NCBI GenBank assembly: GCA_036939755.1
Contig: JALLAZ010000852.1
Span: forward strand, 1-11,621
Reading direction: 5' to 3'
Source of the DNA: Stephanodiscus triporus
Lineage: Eukaryota > Bacillariophyta > Thalassiosirophyceae > Thalassiosirales > Thalassiosiraceae
DNA: 11,621 nt
The position numbers and the translations under genes were made by a program. Shown piece by piece: positions 1 through 8,064 of the stretch (positions are counted from its first letter, which is position 1; every line of letters begins with the position of its first letter). The notes beneath the pieces were generated by a model. That model was not told the DNA's origin. It searched no databases and worked only from the letters and a program-made list of their open reading frames with translations.

Positions 1-2567
1 GGCATCGCTCGTGCTGACGTCGTTACTCCACCTGTAGCTCACGCTTCCACTACCGCCTTTGCTGTAGTCGACCTCCGCGCCCGTCGCCTCAGCCAATGGG
101 TCCTCATCGCTTTCAATTATCTTGATAAATGTACCCTTTTTTACCATTTGGCTCAATCTGTAACACAGGTTGGCATACATGTCGGAAAAGCTCGGCTCAG
201 AAATCGCCTTTTCGTACACCAGCTTGATCACCAGTGTTAACATTTCGTAACTCTGTATGGGAATATCGCACATTTGTGTAGATAATTTGTCGAATTTTTC
301 TTTTGTCATTTTATTCAACAGGCTTTTCATTTGTTTATCAATCTTGGCCATGGCAGAATTGTCCTTGGATGGCATCCAACGATTCGCCGAACGGACAAGG
401 GGGGTGTAATTGTCATCAATGTCGTCGTAATAATCCTGACCACCGCGAGATGATTGACGACGCTGATCGGGACCTCCACGTCCACCTCGGTGTTGTGGCT
501 GCGCTTGTCCTGTGAAGCATGACAAGGACGAATGGTGAGCACGCAAATTATTTGTACAAATGCACAAACCAAGGTTTGCATTGTAGCCAGGGAAAGCCCC
601 AGAATCGTTGGCAATGAATTTCAGGTCGATGCTCAGTTGATACGCATCGAAGTCCAAAAGAGACAGCGGCGAACCCCTCCAGAACAAATGTCATAAGAGC
701 AGCAGTTACGCACCTCGATTCCATTCGTTCCCACCACCCCTCCCGCCTCCGCCTCCGCGTCCGCCTCCAACGCCAACACCACGATCGTTGAAACGATTCC
801 CCCCCCCGCCTGGAGTGGTGGGCATTTCTCTGCCTGTGAAAAGAATGAAAAGAATACGAATTGGCTTCATTAGCAGAGTACGATATACGGATGTAATGCA
901 TGATGACAAACTTGACACATGAATCTCAATGAGGGAAGACGAATTCAAATGACGACATGATGCATCGGGTGAAGGCGAATGAAGCACACACAAATGAACG
1001 CACCTCTCGACCACTCGTCGCCGCCGGCGTTGGACGTTCCACCGCCTGCAACTCCACCGCCGTCGCGATTGGCACCGTAATTGACACGAGCTGCGCTCTG
1101 CCTGCGTCCCATTCCGCCGCCTCCCCCGCCACCACTTTTGACGGTCAAGTCTGTCGGGCGAACGAGGCAGAGAGAAATGGGAGGCGTAGTAGGATTAAAG
1201 CGTGAATAATATGTGCGCAAGAATAGCCCCCGCGGAATACGATTTTTCGCTTCACGTGCTCAAAAAGCAAGAGCTTTCGCGATCGTGAATAGAATTGCAA
1301 CGAAAAATCTTACCGGGAAGATCCTCCGGCCTGCAGACACAATACTCCTCCTCCCTAAGGCTCATCAGCATCTGCTTGCTGTAGATGAACGGCTTTCGCG
1401 CCGACGAACCCCCTCCGCCTCCGGTCGCCTTGGGGCCGCCTGCGACGCCGACGTCGACGTCCCCCCCTACGTTATTCGAGGTACTATCCGGACCGCCCCC
1501 CGAGGAGGGGGAGGGGGCGGCGGCGCTGCCCGGACGCAGTCCCGCGGCCGCCGAGGCGCGCGCACCCCCCGGTCGGAAGCCACCGGGGCGGAATCCCCCC
1601 ACCCCCGAGGGGGAGGGCGCGGGGGGGGACGCGACGCGCCCGGGCGGGACTACGGCGACGTTCGCCGCCGGAGTAGGCGTCGTCGTCGACGACGACGCGG
1701 CCGCGGCATCGTCGTCGTCGTCGGGCCCCCACGCGTCGCCGCCAACGTTCGCCGCCGGAGCAGTCGTCGTCGCGGCGGCGGCGGATTGCGCGACGAGCAG
1801 CTCCGCCCGCGCCGCCTCCTCGGCCTTCGCCCGCGCGGCGTCCTCCTCCGCCTTCATCCTCCTCCGCTCCTCGAACTCCCGCCGCGCCCTCCCCTCCGCC
1901 TCCTCCCTCGCCCTGGCCTCGGCCACGGCGAGGCGCTCGCGCTCCTCCCTCTCGCGCGCCTCCCGCTCGAGGCGCGCCGCCCCCTCCCTCGCCGAGCGTT
2001 CCGCCTCCTCCCTCGCCCTCTCCTCCGACGCGATCCGTTCGGCGGCCGCGCGCTCCTCCTCGGCCCTGAGGGCCGCGGCCCTCGCCTCCGCGGCCTTCCT
2101 CTCGGCCTCCTCGCGCGCCTTCTTGGCCGAGCCGGCGGCGATGGCCTCCTCCGCGGCCCTGCGGAGCGCCGCGCCCGCCTCGGAGGAGGATTTGGCGGAG
2201 GAGGCGATGCGCAGCGACGACATCTTGGATTCGACGGCCGCCGCCGCGACGTCGCCGTCCTTCTTCTCGGCGGGGGCAGCGACGTCGCCGCCGGTCGCGG
2301 CGGACACGGCCCCGGCCTCCGCGGCGGTCGCGAGGGACGTAGTTTCCGTCGTGGTAGTAGCAGTCGTGGTAGCAGCGGCAGCGGCCGTCTTTGTCGATTT
2401 CCCCCCGGTGAGGTCGATGGGATTCCCAAACTTGTCCGTGATGACCAGCGCCTTGGACGCGCGCGGCGCCGGAGTCGACGCGACTGTCCCCCCGGCGCCG
2501 ACGCCCCCCGACCGATTCGTCCCCCCCGGCGGCGGTCGGACGACGACTCCCGGAGGATAGTGGTGGG

Positions 2568-2598
<31 letters not shown>

Positions 2599-3297
2599 CG
2601 GCCCTCCCCGGTACTGCGGAGGCGCGCCCGGCTGATGATGCTGCTGCTGCTGCTGCTGCTGATGATGCATCGCCGGCACGACGACGCCGTACCCCACCGG
2701 ACCGCCGCCGCCACGACCGGAGGGGACGCCCCCACCCCCTCCCCCGACGCCGCCGACGCCGGCCATGCCGTACCGCATCCCCCCCGGAGGGCCGCCCCCC
2801 CCGCCGCCTCCCATCATCCCCATCTGCTGCTGCTGGGCGGCCTGGGCGTGCATGCCGAACGGCGGCGGATGCGGCCCGCCGTAGTAGGACCTGGGATCGA
2901 CGTAGCCGCCCCCCCCGGGACCGGACATCATCATCACGTGCTGCTGCTGCTGCTGCTGGCCGCCGCCGGGGGGCGATGCGATCGCCGCGGCCCCGCCTTC
3001 CCGCTGCTGCTGCTGCTGCTGCTGCTGCAGTCCCGCGACGACGACGCCGCCGCCGCCGCCGATCCCACCCGGCCTCCACGTCGGCGACGGCGCGCCACCA
3101 CCCCCCCCGCGTCCCATCTGCGCCGTCGGGCCTCCAACCCCGCGGCCGTTGACGTTGTTGATGTTGCGGTTGTTGTTGTTGTTGTTGTTGTTGTTGTTGC
3201 CACTGCTACCATTGTTGCCGCGACCTCCCCCTCCTCCTACTCCTGGCGACCGGCCGGCGGCGGCGGCCTGCAACGACGAATTGCCCCGTCCCGACAT
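1..3297 (-). CDS. eIF4G: Translation initiation factor eIF4G, spliced, 3' end beyond window
   Basis: eIF4G is the cytoplasmic scaffold that bridges cap-bound eIF4E to eIF4A and eIF3. Four exons are read on the minus strand: 3297-1314, 1150-1004, 833-714 and 509-1 (continuing). All three introns have GT donors (GTAAGA, GTGCGT, GTGCGT) and AG acceptors and are in phase 1; the joined frame gives 920 residues without a stop. Residues 1-280 are Gly/Asn/Gln/Pro low complexity, and 283-299 contain a short motif, VITDKFGNPIDL. Residues 376-503 are a long Glu/Arg/Ala helix. Y639-x4-L644-M645 fits the eIF4E-binding motif YxxxxL-hydrophobic and is followed by RPEDLPD, as expected for eIF4G. Exons 2-3 are Gly/Arg rich. 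Exon 4 carries RGG-like sequence and then the start of the MIF4G domain (LLNKMTKEKFDKL, CDIPIQSYEMLTLVIKLVYE, EPSFSDMYANLCYRL). The start is the first in-frame ATG, after AT-rich sequence. The rest of MIF4G and any MA3 domain lie outside the window. The family call is secure; splice sites are predicted. Confidence 0.93.
2641..3198 (-). repeat. Codon-repeat microsatellites inside eIF4G exon 1
   Basis: Several pure trinucleotide runs encode homopolymeric residues in the eIF4G N-terminal region. On the plus strand these are (CTG)7 at 2641-2661, (CTG)6 at 2941-2958 and (CTG)8 at 3004-3027, each read as Gln from CAG codons. A (GTT)10 run at about 3169-3198 is read as Asn from AAC codons. The purity of the codons suggests replication-slippage expansion rather than old conserved sequence, so lengths probably vary between strains. 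Confidence 0.85.
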
Positions 3298-3998
3298 ATT
3301 ACTCTATCTCCCTTTGGTCGGGCGAATTATTATCAATTATTATCCTTGTTAATAGAGAGTGTTGAATAGAGAGTAAAGTAGGTACACTTGAAATGGACGG
3401 CTGGGAAAGCGCAGCCATAACAACAATGAACATTTTTTGAGGAGTAATCCTATGGTAATAAGTTTGGCCAGTCCTCCCTAAAAAAAATCAAAAAATTGGC
3501 GTAACGCATCACTTTTAACTTTTGCCTTTTCATAATGCGTCACTTAGCGATTTTTATACTAATTCCTACTTAGAAAAAAACTTTTTAGCGATCGGTGACG
3601 TGTTTGGCCAGTCCTCCCTAATAAAATAGGTGCACCTGGCGCGTGTTAAAAATACTCTAAGTATCGTACACGTATGCTCTGGGGCGGGAGCAATGACGTC
3701 TGTCTGTCCCCTGTAAATACCCAATTAACCCTAAAAACTTAAGGTTTTATGTGTGAACATCTGTGAACAAAAGGCGGACACGGACACAAAGAGAGAGGCG
3801 CGCGCGCGCGGCCGGGTGCGAATGAGATATCTTTCTGGGCCTAGATTTCTACACACAAAACAATTGGAGGTAAACTAACACGCCACCTTCATTCAATTCA
3901 CACACAGGTCATGGACCATACTCAATACTCAAGGGTTTCACTTTAAAGAGAGAATATAGAATAACCCACTGCCGGTCGTCAGGGCGTCCCTCGCCAGC
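3298..3998. promoter_or_regulatory. Divergent intergenic region between eIF4G and F-box-like/LRR gene
   Basis: This stretch of about 700 bases has no convincing gene and must hold the 5' regions of the eIF4G gene (leftward) and the LRR gene (rightward). Next to eIF4G there is a tandem 10-mer AATTATTATC at 3325-3334 and 3335-3344, and AATAGAGAGT occurs at 3351-3360 and 3365-3374. A 19-bp direct repeat lies further in and is listed separately. A GC-alternating tract sits at about 3798-3811. TGACGTC at 3694-3700 matches seven of the eight bases of the CRE palindrome; CRE-like sites are known to act in some diatom promoters, but a role here is only inferred. No TATA box could be assigned with confidence. 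Confidence 0.5.
3462..3620 (+). repeat. 19-bp direct repeat pair flanking an AT-rich segment
   Basis: The 19-mer GTTTGGCCAGTCCTCCCTA occurs exactly at 3462-3480 and again at 3602-3620, followed both times by an A-rich stretch. The segment between holds a second, imperfect pair (AACGCATCACTT near 3504 and AATGCGTCACTT near 3535) and two copies of AGCGAT. No coding capacity or clear terminal inverted repeats are seen. It may be a local duplication or the remnant of a small non-autonomous element. Confidence 0.75.
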
Positions 3999-5270
3999 AT
4001 GATACGAAGCAGTTTCGCCGAGATAGAGACCGATTCAACACCAATTGGCCTTGCCGCCGGTAGCCTGCCGCCCCATCAGTGGAGTGATGTTATTCAATAT
4101 CTCACGGCCGACGAGTTAAAGGCACTCAGACTTGCGGGAGGCAAGGCGATGCACCTGGCCGATCCTTCTCTCACGATCCACCTACAGCTACGGATGGACA
4201 AGGTCCCTTTCTTCTTGGCCGATAATGATTTTGCGCTCGGCCAGGCGAGGGATTGGCTCTCGAATCGTCGGCGGCTAGTCATAAACGATGCCAGCCTAAA
4301 AATATGTTCGCATCGAGTTTCGTATTTGGCCGCGAATGGATACATGAACTCCGTCCGCGAGGTCGTTATTTTCGACTGTCACGCCCATCGCAACATCGTC
4401 GCCCCGCTAGCGCAGCTCCCGAATCTCGAGTCCCTGATGCTCGCGAGCCACACCGGCGACCGGGAGGGGGGGGTGCTCGATGAGTTGGAATTACTGGTCG
4501 ACGGCGTCGGTAAATTACGCTCCCTGAAGAAGTTGGACGTCGAATTCGACTGCATCGTCCATGGCAGTCGACTCTGTTTTTTGAGGAACTTACACGGCCT
4601 TACGCACCTTCGTCTGCGGGGGTTTGACCTGAGTGACGGTATCAGCTCGATGGGTGGGTTGAGGGATCTCACCACTCTTCACCTTTGCCATGGCAACTTT
4701 TACAGCTCCCCAAGGGACGACGTGAACGAAAGAGACTTGATCAACTTGATGGGTCTGACGAACCTGCAAGACGTTCACCTCGAGGGCTTTGACTCCGTAT
4801 CAGAAATCGGCCTCAAGCCATTTTCGACCACGCCCACATCCGTGAATCGTCTCGTTTTTAAGCATTGCCAAGATTTGAACGACGATTGTCTACCAAGCAT
4901 CGGGCGCATGACTCGTTTGCAATCCTTGCACTTCGTGCACAGCGCCTGTGACGATGTCCCGCTATTCGATGCTCGGGGCTTGCACCGATTGAATGCGCTA
5001 GTTGCGCTCAAGAGTCTCAGTCTCTTTTACGTCCTCGAGGATCCATCCGATCTCAGAGCTCTCCAAGGATTGTCGTCGCTGGAAACTCTCAATCTAGCAC
5101 TCGAGGATGAAATCCACCAAGATGTCATTGAAGAGTTGTGTCAAATTTTCCGCTCTCTCCGAAAATTAAGGATATTTTCTGAAGATTGCATGGACCACTC
5201 TTATCGCCATGGAAATATCGAGATTGAATTCTCCCCCTTCCTCTTTGGTGACTTAATCGACCTCGAATAA
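3999..5270 (+). CDS. F-box-like / leucine-rich repeat protein
   Basis: An intronless frame of 423 residues. Residues about 24-65 (LPPHQWSDVIQYLTADELKALRL onward) resemble an F-box-like helical module: a Leu-Pro start, a spaced Trp, then a Leu-rich helix. The rest, about 110-405, is a series of irregular leucine-rich repeats, for example NLESLMLAS, LRSLKKLDVEF, LHGLTHLRLRGF, LRDLTTLHLC, LTNLQDVHLEGF, LQSLHFVHS, LKSLSLFY and LETLNLAL. There is no signal peptide or membrane segment, so a cytosolic or nuclear protein is expected. F-box/LRR proteins usually select substrates for SCF ubiquitin ligases, but the F-box match is weak, so only the LRR assignment is firm. The ATG at 3999 is the first in frame and sits in GCATGA context. 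The sequence AATAAA at 5266-5271 overlaps the stop codon and could serve in 3' end formation. Confidence 0.8.
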   Translation: MIRSSFAEIETDSTPIGLAAGSLPPHQWSDVIQYLTADELKALRLAGGKAMHLADPSLTIHLQLRMDKVPFFLADNDFALGQARDWLSNRRRLVINDASLKICSHRVSYLAANGYMNSVREVVIFDCHAHRNIVAPLAQLPNLESLMLASHTGDREGGVLDELELLVDGVGKLRSLKKLDVEFDCIVHGSRLCFLRNLHGLTHLRLRGFDLSDGISSMGGLRDLTTLHLCHGNFYSSPRDDVNERDLINLMGLTNLQDVHLEGFDSVSEIGLKPFSTTPTSVNRLVFKHCQDLNDDCLPSIGRMTRLQSLHFVHSACDDVPLFDARGLHRLNALVALKSLSLFYVLEDPSDLRALQGLSSLETLNLALEDEIHQDVIEELCQIFRSLRKLRIFSEDCMDHSYRHGNIEIEFSPFLFGDLIDLE

Positions 5271-5531
5271 AGCAGTCCTATGGGCAATGAAAGGAGGGCA
5301 CCTGACCTGCGTATAGGGGAAGTCAACATTTGTCTGTCTCTCACTTGCTCATGTGCACTGTGTACAGAAGTTTTTTATGAGGATCTGAATCTGTTCCGCG
5401 CCATGCTTTAAAGGGGGGGCAGTATGAAGACATAAGCAAATGACTATAGCTATTGTAGTTTGCAAAGGTTGCAAGACAGTTTGCTTAACAGTAACATATG
5501 GAGTTGTAAAGTCACGTGTTGTTGACAGTAG

Positions 5532-5547
5532 TAGGGTTAGGGTTAGG
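5532..5547 (+). repeat. Short interstitial telomere-like tract
   Basis: The 16 bases TAGGGTTAGGGTTAGG are 2.7 perfect units of TTAGGG, the common eukaryotic telomere repeat. A single reverse-orientation hit, TTAACCCTAAA, lies near 3725. Such tracts can be scars of break repair or chance, and this one is too short to decide. Confidence 0.6.
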
Positions 5548-5849
5548 TCGCACGGGGGTGTTTCAAAGGCATTCCTGTTTGTTTGAGGCCAACATGATGC
5601 GATCACCACAGATCTCGGGATTAATCTGGGCAAAACATCGATGCGACTTCATTTTTGTTTGCAAACCACAATTCACTCGATGAGCCGCTGCATGCAAACG
5701 AAAATTCAGGTGTCGCCACTCTAGACTAAATTGGGGGGTGGCCAATTGAGGCAAACGTACACTCTCAACCAGGCCTGACCATTCTTCTACTGTCATGCCC
5801 CGGATTCATAGAAAGCGTGGCGCCCACTTTACGTGGAGGCCCGACATTG

Positions 5850-5866
5850 GTCAGTCTCAAACTGAC
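5850..5866. terminator. Small perfect hairpin near the 3' end of the LRR gene
   Basis: GTCAGT, a five-base loop CTCAA, and ACTGAC form a perfect 6-bp stem, followed by TATTTTAA on the plus strand. It lies 47 bases beyond the stop of the leftward LRR gene (stop at 5913). ATTAAA, a weak polyadenylation-signal variant, can be read on the minus strand just upstream, near 5870-5875. In a eukaryote a hairpin like this is not a proven terminator, so this is a structural observation only. Confidence 0.3.
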
Positions 5867-5912
5867 TATTTTAATGTACTATTTTTCATGCTGAAATTCA
5901 ATGCTCAATGTA

Positions 5913-7547
5913 TCATCTCTCTTTCAGCAATTCAATGAGATATTTGCACGTCTCACACATTTTGAACAGAGGCAGCAGTAAGCACCGAGCAATTGTTTTC
6001 CTTTCGCGCTGTTCATCTTCTTCGAGATCTCGTAAGTTGACATCTTCGCTCTTGATAGCAGATGCCCTCAAGTGCCTCTGTGACCTGTGTCGCCTCTCCG
6101 ACTTTAGAAGCGCCTTGAGAATCTCGTTCTCACGTGAAGCCTTTTCCATTTTCTGTGACAATCGAATCTTTTCCGGGGTCGGATGATTCGTGAAATTTTC
6201 CGGGGCGTTATTTCTGCTCCGCAATAAGCTAAAAACTGATTCAAGTCCTCCACGAGAGGATACAAAGGCTAAAAGATGGGGACCAAGCTTTACACCGCAG
6301 TTTATTGACGACAGGTCGTTGATATTACTGTCGATGTAGTTCCACGCCTTGCTTTGGAGAGTCTGAAGCGGATCAAAATTTGTGATGGATTGAAGCTTGG
6401 CGAGTACACTCTCGCTCATGGACATCCCAGCCTTTCCAGTTATTTGGACACTCTGCAATGTATGATTGCTCGTTGTCTTACTTCGCCAAGACTCGTCTTG
6501 GCCTTGCACAACGCGTAGAATAGCCAGCCCCCCGATGTCGGTCAGGCCCTCAGACATGCCAACGTCTATTCTTCTTATTGATTCGTTGGCGATGAGGCCC
6601 TCTGCGATGCTCTTAATACCATCATCACCAAATTTTCCACCTAGTGTACGCTCAACGAGGTAAGGAAAAAATGCGTGAAGTAATCAAAAGAAGGTCTCTA
6701 GAAAACTCACTAATATCTAAACGAGCAATGTTGCAGCGTCCTCCTTTGATGATATTGGCCAGTTCTCTTAATCCTCCATCATTCAATGCTCGTATCCTCA
6801 ACCTTAGTGTCAAAAGCGACGGAGCTAGGAGACCAGTCACTTTGAGATGAGTGCCTATACTAATAATAAACGAACAATGATGCCGTACTCACTCTGAGAT
6901 ACAAAGAAGGCGATGAAATCTACTCCACTGTCAGAGATCAAAACTTCAGCGACTGCGTCTCCATCTAAATTTTCGAGAATATTCAGTGTCTCCAACCTGC
7001 AGTCGTCATTCCGCATTATTGCACCAAGAATTTCTCTAACAGTTTTGTCATCAACTAGGGGATTGGCCGTCAAGTCAAGGACTCGCAAGTTGGAGTTGCC
7101 AGCAAAAAAATCATTCAGTAATCTCGACGAAGGCGCATCTAAACGAGTCCTCAAGAACTTAATCCCCCGGAGCGTCGTATTTCTTACGAGATACTCGCGA
7201 AGAAACGCCAGCTCGTCCGGACCAATACCCTGACCCTCTAGGACTAATGATTCAACGGTGACGGCTCCGACCAACCCACGTCCGAGACCGCAAAAGGAAG
7301 AAGCAGCGGCAACCTCACGATCGGCCCGAAGCCATAGGCACCGAATGGATCGAGTCGTTTCATGTATGGCCGCGGCCAACTCGACCCAAGACGACTCGTC
7401 CGCCGACATGGCGGCGGCGGATTCTGGCCGCTGTTCGACATGAGCGCCAAGACCTTCTCCCAGGATGAGGCCGACGTGAAGAGGCTCCGTCGACTCATCT
7501 TGGAGATCAGATAAGTAGTGGGATGGGTTGCGTGTCAGTAAGGGCAT
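5913..7547 (-). CDS. Ribonuclease-inhibitor-type LRR protein with coiled-coil C-terminus
   Basis: Three exons: 7547-6893, 6839-6711 and 6640-5913, with phase-1 introns of 53 and 70 nt (both donors GTGAGT), give about 503 residues. An alternative acceptor (TATAG) would start exon 2 at 6854 and add five residues in frame (STHLK replacing M); this keeps a better LRR register but leaves an intron of only 38 nt. The repeats have the 28-residue style of ribonuclease-inhibitor LRRs: VESLVLEGQGIGPDELAFL, LRGIKFLRTRLDAPSSRLL, LRVLDLTANPLVDDKTV, LETLNILENLDGDAVAEVL and ARLDISGKFGDDGIKSIAEG. A non-repeat block follows (KAWNYIDSNINDL, GPHLLAFVSSRGGLESVF), then a charged coiled-coil tail of about 80 residues (EKIRLSQKMEKASRENEILK onward). 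There is no signal peptide. LRR proteins of this build are common in diatom genomes; the biological role is unknown. Confidence 0.8.
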
Positions 7548-7650
7548 GGTGCGAACTGATGGCTTAGCAGCTCTGTTGCCGTCTCATCTCCTCTATCCTG
7601 CATGCTTCTCTTCTCTTCTTTATGTCGGGAATTGCTTCGCAAAAAAAAGA

Positions 7651-7785
7651 GTCGTATCGTATGGTACGTACAACTGATGTGTTCGTAAAGTACGTATCGT
7701 AAGTACATACTCCTTTATCTTAGGAGCCCCCGAAACGCCCCCCAAATTCATTACGTAGAGAATGGTATGTACCTACATACGATAG
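7651..7785. repeat. Cluster of related palindromic GTAC/CGTA motifs
   Basis: Variants of one theme recur in 135 bases: TCGTATGGTACGTAC at about 7656-7671, GTACGTATCGTAAGTAC at about 7690-7706, and GTATGTACCTACATACGA at about 7765-7782. The first and last are imperfect reverse complements of each other, so the segment could fold into a large stem or present clustered binding sites for a dimeric factor. The position between two divergent starts suits a regulatory role, which is an inference. Confidence 0.5.
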
Positions 7786-7834
7786 CTTGGAAATCTTCGC
7801 TAAGTTGAATCCCCCGCTTCCCCCCAGCTTTTCG

Positions 7835-7860
7835 CACACACACACACACACCACACACAC
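7835..7860 (+). repeat. (CA)n microsatellite
   Basis: An interrupted dinucleotide run of CA units, with one extra C breaking the phase near the middle. It lies in noncoding sequence upstream of DVR. Confidence 0.9.
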
Positions 7861-8064
7861 CAACAAGCGCAAACCGCGACAGACCAACATGGCATCCTCC
7901 CTTGCTCAAATTAAATGATCGCCTTTGGGCTTTGGATAACGTCCACAACTTCAGCGTGGTCTGGTTTTGGGATAGGTATTCATCTGAATTAAATCACTGT
8001 TTATCGTACACGGAAGAGGAATTAGCAAAACATCATGTTCGACAACTCGCCTAGCTCGGCAACC

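Larger units (their letters stand above)
5271..5912. other. Convergent intergenic spacer
   Basis: About 640 bases lie between the stops of two genes that converge on each other. Short open frames here (up to 94 codons) show no domain, no repeat pattern and no consistent start context, so I call none of them. Apart from a telomere-like tract at 5532-5547 and a small hairpin at 5850-5866, I see nothing in it. No tRNA-like fold or B-box (GGTTCGAATCC-type) was found. Confidence 0.5.
7548..8064. promoter_or_regulatory. Divergent intergenic region between LRR gene and DVR
   Basis: About 520 bases separate the starts of the leftward LRR gene and the rightward DVR gene, so both 5' regions lie here. 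It contains a palindrome-rich cluster at 7651-7785 (listed separately), C-rich runs near 7732-7743 and 7811-7826, and a (CA)n microsatellite at about 7835-7860. No coding frame is supported. No TATA box or initiator could be assigned. Confidence 0.5.

Noticed and set aside
1213..3369. Long plus-strand open frames (718 and 391 codons) opposite eIF4G exon 1, plus other long frames on the minus strand.
   Set aside because: They are stop-poor shadows of GC-rich sequence, with Arg/Pro/Ser-rich translations and no domain. The frame from 3297 carries the eIF4E-binding motif and splices correctly into MIF4G.
3797..3811. GC-alternating tract as a Z-DNA regulatory element.
   Set aside because: Too short and common in GC-rich DNA to support a specific role.
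5521..5720. Possible tRNA or other small structured RNA in the spacer.
   Set aside because: No cloverleaf pairing and no A-box or B-box consensus found by eye.
5349..5796. Two minus-strand open frames of 94 and 77 codons in the convergent spacer.
   Set aside because: No domain, repeat pattern or splice support, and their composition is like noncoding sequence.
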